A stretch of 64,000 bases of DNA. It comes from Tritrichomonas musculus. Its lineage: Eukaryota > Parabasalia > Tritrichomonadida > Tritrichomonadidae. The notes below the pieces were generated by a model. The model ran no database searches and was not told where the DNA came from. It was given only the letters and a program-made list of their open reading frames with translations. This document shows positions 1-9,712 of the stretch, piece after piece (position 1 is the stretch's first letter; each line of letters starts with the position of its first letter). Position numbers and translations under genes: made by a program. The stretch covers positions 1,798,001 to 1,862,000 of the forward strand of contig JAPFFF010000004.1 of the NCBI GenBank assembly GCA_039105265.1, given 5' to 3'.

Positions 1-1029
1 CGCAACAGAATACTGTTTACCAGATGTTTTTTCAGGTCCAAAACCGAAAATTTATTATCAAATCTTCCCTGAAAATCAAATTTCATGGAATTATACAATC
101 TTGTCATCATTTCTTAACGTACTCACATATTTTACCAAAAATCGACAGAATTCATGAATTTTGTCCAATAAAAAGCTAAAAGAAAATGAAATAATTGAAT
201 TTAGATTCATGCATAAATCAAGGAGGGATTACAAAATTCAAGTCCAAATTAATATAGACAGTTCAATTTCCGTGTTCACAACTTTAAATTTTCTGAAATG
301 TGGCTTGTGGGAAAGATTAACTATCAATTTGAAATTAAATCAAAGAAAAGGGAGAAAAATTAGCCCAAAAGAAAAAGAAAAAACGCATTTCTATTATCAA
401 ATTTCTTTTAATCCAATTAAAAATAACACAAAAAGTCTTTTTGATCATAATCCACTAATATTTCATTTATTGGACGATTTTTCTTTTGTTATCGATTTTT
501 GCTAGAAAAATATCGTTGATTCAAATAAATACAGATGAAGATACACGTCCAATTCGCGAATATCGTGAATTATTTGTTAATATAAAATCAAATAGTATTA
601 AAGATATAGAATCGTTAAAAAAAAATTAAAGGTTAATTATCATTAAATATTCTAAAGAAAACAAAGCAGAAAAAAAAGACGCAAATTACTAATGAAGATT
701 CAGAATATTATATAATTAGTGGGTGTTATTTGATGCCCACCGCTCAATCTTTGTACTTTAATAATCGTGAAAAAATAAATGGAGCTTTACTTGATACTAC
801 TTTCAGTTTAATGCCTAATTATAAAACATCAATAACAATGATTAGTTCTTTAAACTTAGGAAAAACTTTAAGATTCAGTTTTGGAGAAAATAAAACAAAA
901 GAATTATATGATTGCAATTCATTGATTCTATTTCCCGGTGCTTATTTTAAATACAATATTGTGATAGAGTATATACTAACTCAGAAAAAAGTAATTTGCC
1001 AAAATCAGTTATATCTATCACATATGTAG
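1..1029 (+). pseudogene. decayed transposase-like coding region (MULE-type DNA transposon suspected)
   Basis: Several protein-like stretches in different plus frames follow one another here, broken by stops and frame changes, so no intact gene is present. The clearest stretch, 730-1029, reads like the first part of a DDE transposase core: an acidic residue in LLDTTFSL, then alternating hydrophobic strands, then FSFGENKTKELYD. This spacing resembles MULE-type transposases, but I recognise it only by style and cannot name a family with certainty. The stretches at 1-154, 161-505 and about 500-630 may be its upstream portion or a different decayed gene, and the left end lies outside the window. 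No terminal inverted repeats were found. Confidence 0.4.
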
Positions 1030-1781
1030 AAAAATGCCATTCTTTGATTTCCATCAAATTATAAACGGACGAAAAATATAACCATTTTTACGAAATAATC
1101 AAAATTGAATGCTTTTTATATAAATGAATAAATATCATTCAAAAAATATATTTTTTTCTTTTTAAAATTTCTGAGAATTTCAATTAAAAAAATAAAATGG
1201 CATAAAACTGTAACGTCGATATTACTACGGGTAATTTATACATTTATATGTAGATATCAGATTTCTAGCCTTTACTTTTTTCACATCACAAATTCATTAA
1301 CGTAATTTTTTAACGTTTATATTCTTTAATCCTATTTTGGTTGTTGTATTTGCACGTTTTTGGTAAAAATATCAAGTTTTCAAATTAAACTTTATTAAAA
1401 AAATCATTGAACAGATAAAATTAAAATTTTGAGGCACTTTAGTTATATTTTATATAATCGCTTTTTAGTATTGGTTTTATATGTTAAAAAGGAATTAAAA
1501 GTTTATAAAACAATATTATAATAGTAAATAATCTAGAAATCTTGAGTAATGTGAATTGGTTTGCTCACAGAGTGATTATATTCTTTTTATAAAATGGTCA
1601 ATCATTTCACCTTTGCCAAAAATGATTTTTTAAAATAGCATTTTACTTTTACAAAAATGGTTTTATTAAATAATTTAATTGATATTTTATTTATTCACAA
1701 AAAATTATTTAGTATATTATCTTTTTTCAGAGATATGATTATTTTATGTATTCAATATTTTCAATTAAAAATACATTGTAC

Positions 1782-1842
1782 AAACCTTGTATTTTTTCTA
1801 TCGTTCTTTGTAGAACAAGGTTGGTACAAAAAGTGAAGTCTA
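1782..1842 (+). repeat. 61-bp repeat, copy 1 (inverted copy at 39561-39621)
   Basis: This 61-bp sequence recurs as an exact reverse complement at 39561-39621, while the flanks of the two copies differ. It contains AACCTTGT and, 32 nt further on, its complement ACAAGGTT. A smaller GTTCT/AGAAC hairpin lies inside, so the RNA or single strand could fold. It ends with GTACAAAAAGTGAAGTC. It encodes no protein. It may be a tiny mobile element, the end of a larger one, or a conserved RNA or regulatory module; the sequence alone does not decide. Confidence 0.85.
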
Positions 1843-1958
1843 CAGATTTCATATTAATCATTGGATGTATTGAGCATATTAAATTATAGTTTTATATTAA
1901 ATGAAAAAAAAAAAAAAAAAAAAACTCAACATGCTTTTTACCATCTTAAACCAAAATA

Positions 1959-2626
1959 GAGGTGCGAGAGCTAAAATAACGTATTTTTTTTAATTTAATT
2001 TATATTTATCTCAATAAATAACAAATATATTTCAAAAACAATTTCAAAATTATTTATATATATAAGTATTATTTTAAAAATATAATCATTTATCATCATA
2101 AAATATTAAAAACAAAAGTTTTTTACTTCATCAAAAATCATAAAAAAATCAATATAGCAAAAGCATGATTTATGAATCAATTTATTAATCGTAGAAATAA
2201 TTATAACAATAAATGGTTAATAGTCTTTACTTAAAAATTTAATAAACAAGTAATTGTGCAGAGCAGAAAATGAAAAGAAATGCTATTAAAAAGGAAAATA
2301 TCGTCATACATCAATGATATAACAGTTTTAACATATTCATTTATATTTTATACTTATATAAAATATTAGGTTAAAATTTGACGCCTAAATTTTTGGCCAA
2401 GAACAAAATGAGATAATTCTAAGGTTACTAAAATAATATAACCAAAAATAAATTGAATTTTTATTATATTTTGAATTAACTTATTCTCAATTTTTTAAAA
2501 CATTCATATTTTATTCCCCTCCAAAAATAATCCATTAATATTTTGTAATTTTATTTTAAGCATAAATATATATTTGTTTTTAAAATATTAAAAAAATCTG
2601 AAATATGTTTTCAGTTCTCGCACCTC
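1959..2626. mobile_element. non-autonomous TIR element, TA-flanked, GAGGTGCGAGA ends
   Basis: The left end reads GAGGTGCGAGAGCTAAAA and the right end, on the other strand, GAGGTGCGAGAACTGAAAA. Both sit directly inside a TA dinucleotide, the target-site signature of Tc1/mariner-type transposons. The 668-bp interior is AT-rich and has no transposase frame, so it would be a MITE or internally deleted copy moved by an enzyme supplied elsewhere. The left subterminal stretch ATTTATATTTATCTCAATAA closely matches the left subterminal part of the element at 15693-16550, which suggests a related family. Confidence 0.65.
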
Positions 2627-3587
2627 TACCAAAATTTATATATTTTTGAGAGATCATATAGAATTTTTTCTTAATTTTGAATGAAAAAAGTTATATGAAC
2701 CCCACTTTGTTATTTTTGAAACCCACTTTTTCACGGTACTTTATTGAATTTTGAAATTTGAAATTGAATGAAAATAGACTAAAACTTTATTAGGCCTTAT
2801 TAAGGTATTCATTCAATTTTGTAGTATTCAAAAAGTGACAACGAAAATACATATTTTGCGAAATATATCATTATAAATTTTAATTTTTTTTATTAAATAT
2901 TCATAAAATTAATAATATCATTATATAATATATTTAAATTATTGTATATCTTGCTAAAAGTAGAGATAATTTCATAAATAATCACTCAGCTAATCTTTTC
3001 AACCTGAGTTAAAATTTGAAAAATTGGCCATATTTTTTGATTTTAAAAAGATTTATTTTAAAAAATCAAAAATTCCGACGCTGGGGACTTTATTTTGGAT
3101 AGATTTTTTCTTTGAATACTTTACATATTTTTACTTTTCAGAAATCTTTATTTTCTCACAATTTTACAATTGTTTATATCTTACAATCTCACAATTATTT
3201 CTTAAAAAAATGCTCAATATTCTGAAGCATATAATAATTTCATAGAATTGATCTCAATTTTCTGATGATTCAAATATTTCATAAAAAATAAATTCAATTT
3301 AATAAATTAACTAAAAAATATATCTTATATTTTAAATTGGATTTTCCTCATATTTGCTATAATATTTATACAAAACATCATTTTTTTTCTAAACTTATCA
3401 AATTGTAAAATTTTCATTCAAAAAGAAAAATTAGTTTATTTTTATATCATACGTCAATTTTACCATTATATTTAGTAAATAAATTTTTTATCATCATATA
3501 TTTTATTATATTATAATATGATAAAATATACTGCTTTTGTTCAACCTTAATATGGTCTACTTTATTTTAGATTTTGATTAGAAAATA

Positions 3588-4865
3588 ATGGCAGATGAGA
3601 ACAATAACTCTGAAATAGCAGATTGTATACTTGATGTTTATGCATCAATCTTGTCGATGAGTCCTGATCAAATCAATCAACTTGGAGTCACAATACCAAT
3701 TCCAACTTTTAATGAATCATCAGTAACAAGCATTGTAAACAAAGCGCGAGATATTTTCATGACGCAAGAAACACTTATTGATGTTCCTCTACCTGTTTAT
3801 GTTGTTGGAGATCTTCATGGGAATATATTTGATCTAGTTCGAATATTAATAATGTCAGGACCTCCGCCAAAAAACCGTTTTTTATTTCTAGGTGATTATG
3901 TTGACAGAGGGCAATATTCAGTTGAGATTATTACGCTTCTTTTCGCCATGCTAGTAAAGTATCCAAATTATATATATTTAATAAGAGGAAATCATGAATT
4001 TTCAAGAGTGAACGAGGTTTATGGGCTGAAATGTGAAGTTATGAGTTTATATGAATCATCATCTTTATTCGATATTATAAATAAGTGTTTTAATTATATG
4101 CCTCTTGTAGCACTTATTTCCAATTGTATATTTTGTGTTCATGGAGGAATTTCTCAACAGATTTCGAGTATGAAACAGCTTAAAAAAATAAAAAGGCCTA
4201 TCCCAGATTATGTTAATAATATCGCTAGTGAATTAACATGGAACGATCCATCTACAGAAATTACAGACTTTTCAAAAGGAAACGCAAGAGGAAATTGTGT
4301 TACTTTTGGTGCAGATGCTGTTCAAAGCTTTCTAAAAAGTTTTAGACTCAAGCATATTTTTCGAGCTCATCAAGTTGTTCAATTAGGCGTTGAAAAATTT
4401 GCTGGTGACGGTTTATATACGATATTTTCCTCAAGTAATTACCAAGAATCTCAAAACAACAGGTGCGGTCTATTGTTAGTTAAAGAAGATGGCGAAATCC
4501 AATCTTTTTCATTGCCTCCAATTATACAAATTCCACGTGAAAAGGCACTTACAAAAGGAGAAACATTGCCTGGAAAGTTTGTTCCTTCAGAAAGAAGATC
4601 AAGTTTAGTTCTTGACCAATATAGTGATGATGATTCTTATATAAAACACGCATCAGATGATGGTACGAATTCACTCAATTCTCCAACTAAAAAATCAATG
4701 TTATGTTTAAGAACTCCTGTTGTAAATACTCCTTTCAACAGGACTTCTTATATCAGAAAAAGAACAACTTTTTCTTTTGTTGGAATAAATCGCCAAAATC
4801 CCGGAAAAGCTCAAGCGCCGCCTTCCAAGCCAGTAACATCACTTCCTACTCTGAAAGAGCAGTGA
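3588..4865 (+). CDS. PP1-type serine/threonine protein phosphatase with C-terminal tail
   Basis: This is a PPP-family metallophosphatase of 425 residues, closest in layout to PP1, predicted to remove phosphate from Ser/Thr in cytosol or nucleus. The metal-site motifs are all present in order: GDLHGN at 74-79, GDYVDRG at 102-108, RGNHE at 133-137, HGG at 185-187 and RAHQ at 259-262. The usual FSAPNYC near the end of the core is FSSSNYQ here, so the residue that binds microcystin-type inhibitors is altered. After about residue 305 comes a Ser/Pro/Lys-rich tail of about 120 residues not found in metazoan PP1. The start ATG follows an AT-rich leader, and no earlier in-frame start is plausible. 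A paralogue with a longer tail lies at 42920-45064. The substrate and regulatory partner are unknown. Confidence 0.93.
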   Translation: MADENNNSEIADCILDVYASILSMSPDQINQLGVTIPIPTFNESSVTSIVNKARDIFMTQETLIDVPLPVYVVGDLHGNIFDLVRILIMSGPPPKNRFLFLGDYVDRGQYSVEIITLLFAMLVKYPNYIYLIRGNHEFSRVNEVYGLKCEVMSLYESSSLFDIINKCFNYMPLVALISNCIFCVHGGISQQISSMKQLKKIKRPIPDYVNNIASELTWNDPSTEITDFSKGNARGNCVTFGADAVQSFLKSFRLKHIFRAHQVVQLGVEKFAGDGLYTIFSSSNYQESQNNRCGLLLVKEDGEIQSFSLPPIIQIPREKALTKGETLPGKFVPSERRSSLVLDQYSDDDSYIKHASDDGTNSLNSPTKKSMLCLRTPVVNTPFNRTSYIRKRTTFSFVGINRQNPGKAQAPPSKPVTSLPTLKEQ

Positions 4866-5492
4866 TGTATACTCTACCTTCTATTTTTTTTTTTATTGTT
4901 TGATTTTTTAAATTTAATTTTTGTTTTTTACTTTTTAAACTATTTCACTCAAATGATGTAAAATAAATGGTTTGTGACTCTTGTTCTTGATGGCGAATAA
5001 TTGATAATTATTTGACTTTATTAAAATATTTGAAATTTAGTTAAATATCAATCTTTTTAAATCTTTAATGAAATTACATCTATTTATATTATTATTTTAA
5101 AAAATTAATATCAATGCTAGATTTTTGAAAATGCATTTCAGTGAAGAGTTTTCAAGATGATGATTTTTTTTTTTCTCCAAATAAATAATATCATGTATAA
5201 TATAGAAACCTAAATTAATATCATAAAAATAAAATATTTAAATGATTCGAGTTGACGATATTAAAAAAAAGAGCATTGAATTATCAAGTTTGAAAAGAAT
5301 GGATCAAAATGCGATTTCATTATCTATTGCTTTACTAATCACCACATATACAAACAAGAAAATATTCATAATTTCATATGATTCGAGTTTTCATGAATTA
5401 CGTTAGTAGTATGGTATGTCAATTTGTCCGGCCAAAAAGATTCATTCAAAAAAAATATTTTGAACACATCATTTTTCCAGAAAATCGAATTC
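4866..5492. other. intergenic interval with Inr-like site before the PDI gene
   Basis: A 627-bp AT-rich spacer between two rightward genes. TCATTTTTCC at 5469-5478 resembles the trichomonad initiator consensus TCAYTW and lies 14 nt before the chosen PDI start, which is typical leader length for this lineage. A 54-codon ATG frame at 5242-5406 has no recognisable features. I see no repeat or RNA gene. Confidence 0.5.
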
Positions 5493-6575
5493 ATGTTTCT
5501 TCTTCATTTTCTTTTCTCATTTATTTCCTGCGATTATATTGAGCTAACAAAGGAAAACTTTGGTAATTATGTTGGCGGTCCAGTTCCAATCTTTATTAAA
5601 TTTTACTCTCCACAATGTGGTCATTGCCAAGCCATGGCAGAAGATTTTTCGGAAGCTTCAACATACTTCCAAAAGGATGCTATATTCGGAGGAGTTGACT
5701 GTCTTGCTCAACCAGATATTTGTGGCGAACAAAAAGTTGAAGGATATCCAACAATTAAATTATTCAAAGCAAATTCAAAGGAAGGAATCGATTATGATGG
5801 TGACCGTTCAACAGATGAGTTTGTTTCCTTTGTACAATCAAACACTGGTGCCAGAACTCATAAACAATTATCTGTATTAGTTAATCTTAATCCATACAAT
5901 TTCGAGAAAAAAGTTAGTGCCCATCAATGCTCTTTTGTTATGTTTTATGTTAACTGGGACCAATCTTCAAAGCATTTCCTTCCTCAACTTAAGGAAGCAG
6001 CAAACGTTTTTGATCCAGAACCAAATGTAACAATTGGTGCTGTTAACTGCGAAAATTATAATGAATTATGCTCAAACCACTCAATTACAGACTATCCAAC
6101 TTTAGTTTTGATTAAAAATGGAAAAACAATTCCATTCACATATGAACAAAATATTCAAAATGTTGTTTCAATGATTAACAACAACTGTGGTACTGAACGT
6201 AGTCCAAACGGCCTTCTTAGAGATGATGTTGGTCTTATTAAATCAGCAAATCCAATTGTCGAAGAATTTAACGCAGCTGTAGATCAAAATGATGATGCTA
6301 AGAAAACAGCTGCGATAGCTAAAATGAAGGCTATCCCTGGCTCTGATATTTATGTCAAAGCAATGGAAAGACTTGTTGCTAAAGGAAGAGAGGTTATTTC
6401 TAAAGACTTAAATATAATGAATGATTTCATGACTGAGAAGAAAGGATCAATGAAAGCACTTGATGGAATGAAAAGGCGCTATAACGTATTTAAATTATTT
6501 GCTCCAATACCAGCTCCAACACCAATTCCAACACCTTCAACCAACGAGCAAGAAAACAAGAACACTGACCTTTAA
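5493..6575 (+). CDS. protein disulfide isomerase with ERp29-like C-terminal domain
   Basis: A secreted-pathway thioredoxin-fold protein, predicted to form or rearrange disulfides in the ER lumen. The start at 5493 was chosen because it gives an immediate signal peptide (MFLLHFLFSFISC); the open frame extends further upstream only by a non-ATG codon. From this ATG the protein has 360 residues. The first thioredoxin domain carries the active site CGHC at 42-45, followed by the conserved GYPTIKLF strand. The second (about 140-240) keeps the fold, ending in DYPTLVLIKNG, but has WDQSS where CxxC belongs, so it is redox-inactive. The last 110 residues, with YVKAMERLVAKG, resemble the helical D domain of ERp29 and of lower-eukaryote PDI-D proteins. 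It ends in a Pro-rich linker and KNTDL, not KDEL, so ER retention must use a variant signal or partner. Confidence 0.93.
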   Translation: MFLLHFLFSFISCDYIELTKENFGNYVGGPVPIFIKFYSPQCGHCQAMAEDFSEASTYFQKDAIFGGVDCLAQPDICGEQKVEGYPTIKLFKANSKEGIDYDGDRSTDEFVSFVQSNTGARTHKQLSVLVNLNPYNFEKKVSAHQCSFVMFYVNWDQSSKHFLPQLKEAANVFDPEPNVTIGAVNCENYNELCSNHSITDYPTLVLIKNGKTIPFTYEQNIQNVVSMINNNCGTERSPNGLLRDDVGLIKSANPIVEEFNAAVDQNDDAKKTAAIAKMKAIPGSDIYVKAMERLVAKGREVISKDLNIMNDFMTEKKGSMKALDGMKRRYNVFKLFAPIPAPTPIPTPSTNEQENKNTDL

Positions 6576-6833
6576 GAAATAATATGAATATCTATTAATT
6601 ATTTTTTAATGAAAATGTAAAATATATTTTATAAAAATATTATTAATTTACCATAATCCATTTTGATATTGATGGGCAAAATTTGTCAAACAATCAATAC
6701 TGATATGGTTTGCTGAATGATTTTTTATTATTATTTCATTTTTTCTAATGCACCTTCATTTACTTGGAAATGTATCTAATTAAAATTACAAACAAAACTT
6801 GAATTGAAGAAAAAAAGAAAATTTATATTACAA

Positions 6834-9035
6834 TTACTCCAATTTATTTTGCACTTTGAAATTTATTTCATCTTCTTTAATACTCTTCAATAGCTGACAT
6901 TTTTTCTCATATTCTGATTTCAATAATTCGATTCTAACTTGCTCTGTTTCTAATTCATTTTTCTCATTTTGATAAAGCTCTATTTCTTCTGTAACAAGAG
7001 CTAAAGCCTCTTTAAGCTGATTATATTTTGATTTAGCTTTATTTAATTCGTTTTGAATTTCTTCTCTTTTTTCTTTCTTTGAGTTAATTAAATCTCTTTT
7101 TGTCAACTCTTTTTTCATTTTTTCATTTTTCTGAAATTGGGAAATATTAAATAACTTTGTTTTTTGCCGTAATTCATCCAGCAAGGCTTCTCTTTGGCTA
7201 TTTAAATCCTCAATTTTATCAGTATGAACTGATGAAGCAAGAGAATTTTTAATGTTTTCAATTACATCGTAATATTTGCGAGGTTTCTCTAATATATCTT
7301 TATCATTTTGTTGGCTAGCATCTGAATTTTCTTTTGGTTTTATTAATTTGTATTCCGATGGATCCTTTTCTTTTTTAACAATTTTTTCAAGGAGATTTTG
7401 GTTTGAATCTTGATAAGGATTTGATTTAATCTGACTCACATTAGGTGTGAATTCAAAAAGCAAATTTTCACTATTATCTTCGTTTCTTGAGGGGAAATGG
7501 AGACCAGTCGACATTTCTGGCTGAGTTGTTTCTTCCTGCTCTTTAATTTGGATTTCCTTAACCTCATCAGGTATTTGTTCCAATACATCAGATAAATGAT
7601 TTAACTGCTCGCTTTGTTTCTGTAAAATGCTTTGCTTGAGTAATAGAAATTCTTTCCTAATGTCTGAATCATCAATTGCTTTCGGGGGTGAAATTTCTAT
7701 ATCTAAGTCAATTGTTGGTCTTGATGACCGAATTTCTCGTGATCTTGCCAAAATATCATCCAAAATTCCAAAAAAAGATTTGTTGACAGACAAACTTTTG
7801 TCAAATATTTGCTTCATTTCACTTATAATAGAATTACATTTTTCAATTTGAACATGAGAAAGTTCTTCTATCGAAAAATCTTGGAATTTAGTCTGATCGA
7901 AGTTATAGGATATATTTTGACCAATTATTTGGTTGCGCGATAAACGGTCATAAATAGTATCAAAAACTGCTACTAATTCATTTAAAAGATATTGAATATG
8001 CTGCGATTCATTTAAAATTTTTGCATCAGGCGATGATATATTTTGATTGATTAAAAATGCAATTTTCTGTGCTTCAATAATTTTTTCTTGCGATTTAAAA
8101 ATGATATTACTGCACAAAACAGATGCAGTATGAATAAAAGAAGGATTGCTTTTAAAAAAGTTTTCTGCTGATGATTTAATTGTTAAATTTTCTATTTGAA
8201 AAATTTGACTTACTTCTTTTATGAGTTCTTCAACATTAATAATAATTTCTTGAAGAGCTGGAGTAATTAATTTACTGAAATCGGAAAAATAATTTGGAAT
8301 CTCTCTCTTATTAGTTGAATCAAGCTGATGAAATGAAAATTCTGGAAGTGGTATGGTAGGATTTTTATCTTCATAATTTTCTAATTGGGAGTATAATGAA
8401 TTGGAAAAAAAATCTGATAATTTACTGATTGATTCATGCGTTGGTGAATGAAAATTAATTAATTTTGCTGACATCAATTTATCTTTGATATAATTTGAAA
8501 AATTGTCCATTTTATATTCGGAATAATCCATATTTCGATTAATTTGATAATCTGCGAAATTGCTATCAAGATTTTCACTCAAACAAAAAACTTTTTGTTG
8601 TAACTGATGCAAATGATATATTTTCCTTGATATTTCAGCTTTTTTTTTTATTATTCTAGTTTTAATACGAACATCACGAATTAGAGGGGAATATCCCGTT
8701 CCTTCTAAATAAAAAATCGGAGGTTTTCTGCCTTCATTAATAGCATATTTTGCGTTTTTGAGTACTTCTGCTCGAAAGAGTTCAACCATTTCGTTATAGC
8801 GGTTTATATTTTCATCCATTCCATTTTCTTTATTTGAAAGTTTTCCAAATGCATCTGATATCTTTTCTTCTTTTCTAATTCGATCTTTAAGGAATTGCTC
8901 CTCATCTGATAATTTTTTTAGTTCTGATCTCGCTTTCTCAATTTGTTTAATTTGAAAGGAAAAACTCGGAGCATATTTCACAACTTCCTGAATAACTTTA
9001 TTTAAATAATTTCTTGCTTCTTCCAAGTCTCCCAT
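6834..9035 (-). CDS. coiled-coil protein of unknown function (733 aa)
   Basis: I do not recognise a family. The protein is highly charged. Strong heptad-type coiled coils lie at about residues 35-70 and again from about 620 to the end, where runs of Lys/Glu with spaced Leu and Ile dominate. The middle, about 230-470, is more globular, with hydrophobic helices. A disordered Ser/Asn/Pro/Glu-rich stretch lies at about 520-610. There is no signal peptide or membrane segment. Such proteins are common in trichomonad cytoskeleton, but nothing here fixes a role. The ATG is preceded at 9070-9083 by the ATCAACTTTTTG motif shared with two other starts. A second coiled-coil gene lies 677 bp upstream on the same strand. 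Confidence 0.85.
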   Translation of the reverse strand: MGDLEEARNYLNKVIQEVVKYAPSFSFQIKQIEKARSELKKLSDEEQFLKDRIRKEEKISDAFGKLSNKENGMDENINRYNEMVELFRAEVLKNAKYAINEGRKPPIFYLEGTGYSPLIRDVRIKTRIIKKKAEISRKIYHLHQLQQKVFCLSENLDSNFADYQINRNMDYSEYKMDNFSNYIKDKLMSAKLINFHSPTHESISKLSDFFSNSLYSQLENYEDKNPTIPLPEFSFHQLDSTNKREIPNYFSDFSKLITPALQEIIINVEELIKEVSQIFQIENLTIKSSAENFFKSNPSFIHTASVLCSNIIFKSQEKIIEAQKIAFLINQNISSPDAKILNESQHIQYLLNELVAVFDTIYDRLSRNQIIGQNISYNFDQTKFQDFSIEELSHVQIEKCNSIISEMKQIFDKSLSVNKSFFGILDDILARSREIRSSRPTIDLDIEISPPKAIDDSDIRKEFLLLKQSILQKQSEQLNHLSDVLEQIPDEVKEIQIKEQEETTQPEMSTGLHFPSRNEDNSENLLFEFTPNVSQIKSNPYQDSNQNLLEKIVKKEKDPSEYKLIKPKENSDASQQNDKDILEKPRKYYDVIENIKNSLASSVHTDKIEDLNSQREALLDELRQKTKLFNISQFQKNEKMKKELTKRDLINSKKEKREEIQNELNKAKSKYNQLKEALALVTEEIELYQNEKNELETEQVRIELLKSEYEKKCQLLKSIKEDEINFKVQNKLE

Positions 9036-9712
9036 TAATTCTTATTTTTAAGAAGGCTCATTCTATTTTCACAAAAAGTTGATTTCAATGAATTTCGATT
9101 TTTACATTAATAACTCAATTTATAATATTAAGATGAGTGATTTTTTGAAATTATATTATATAAAACCATTAAATTAAATTGATATTTACTTTATCACTGA
9201 TATATTACATTATAAAAACTTCAGATTTGAAGATTGCAAAAATGCATGAACAAATACTTAGAATTTATATTCTAAAAATACTAACCAATAATTTCAATTC
9301 AAAATATTATATAAAACACAATTCTTTTGTTCAAATATAAAAATCATTGTTGTATGATATGATTGACAGCAATTTATATGCTAATCAACATTCTATTATG
9401 TAAAAATACTTTATATTCCAATATAGACATAAACAAACATAATAAATATTAAATTACAAAATTTAATAACAATAACAAAGGTTTTATCAAGATAAAACCA
9501 TTCAATAAATGAACAATATTAAAATCATACGATACAAAATAGTTGAATTATTATTATTTTTTTTTTTTTTTTGATTATAATATTTTTAAAATCTGATATC
9601 TTCGTTTCATTTTGGAAAGTAAACAATATTCAATCGTAAGTTCCAACGAACTTTTCAAAATATTTCGATTTGAAAAGTGCTTGCCGTTAAACATTTCTAG
9701 AGTATATAAAAT
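9036..9712. other. intergenic interval, AT-rich
   Basis: A 677-bp spacer between two leftward genes, holding the presumed promoter of the 733-residue gene and a T-run at about 9550-9570. The 76-codon frame starting at 9612 mostly lies antisense to the next gene and is not credible. I see no other structure. Confidence 0.5.
9070..9083 (-). promoter_or_regulatory. CAACTTTTTG promoter-like motif before the 733-aa gene
   Basis: On the coding strand it reads ATCAACTTTTTGTG and ends 34 nt before the ATG at 9035. The same core lies 23 nt before the ATG at 27923 and 31 nt before the small ORF starting at 58161, always in the direction of the gene. An upstream core-promoter role is inferred from position only. 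Confidence 0.45.

Larger units (their letters stand above)
1031..3587. other. gene-free interval with a TIR element and a 61-bp repeat
   Basis: About 2.5 kb of very AT-rich sequence without a credible gene. It holds the 61-bp repeat at 1782-1842, an A-run at about 1904-1924 and a 668-bp element with terminal inverted repeats at 1959-2626. The 73-codon frame at 3024-3245 is a Phe/Ile/Tyr-rich chance opening in T-rich DNA. The last 150 bases are the presumed promoter of the phosphatase at 3588. Confidence 0.6.

Noticed and set aside
3024-3245. 73-codon Phe/Ile/Tyr-rich frame
   Set aside because: Composition follows T-rich DNA; there are no gene-like features and no promoter signal.
5242-5406. 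54-codon ATG frame upstream of the PDI gene
   Set aside because: Plausible length but no recognisable features, no motif before it, and it ends just before the PDI leader; chance opening is likelier.
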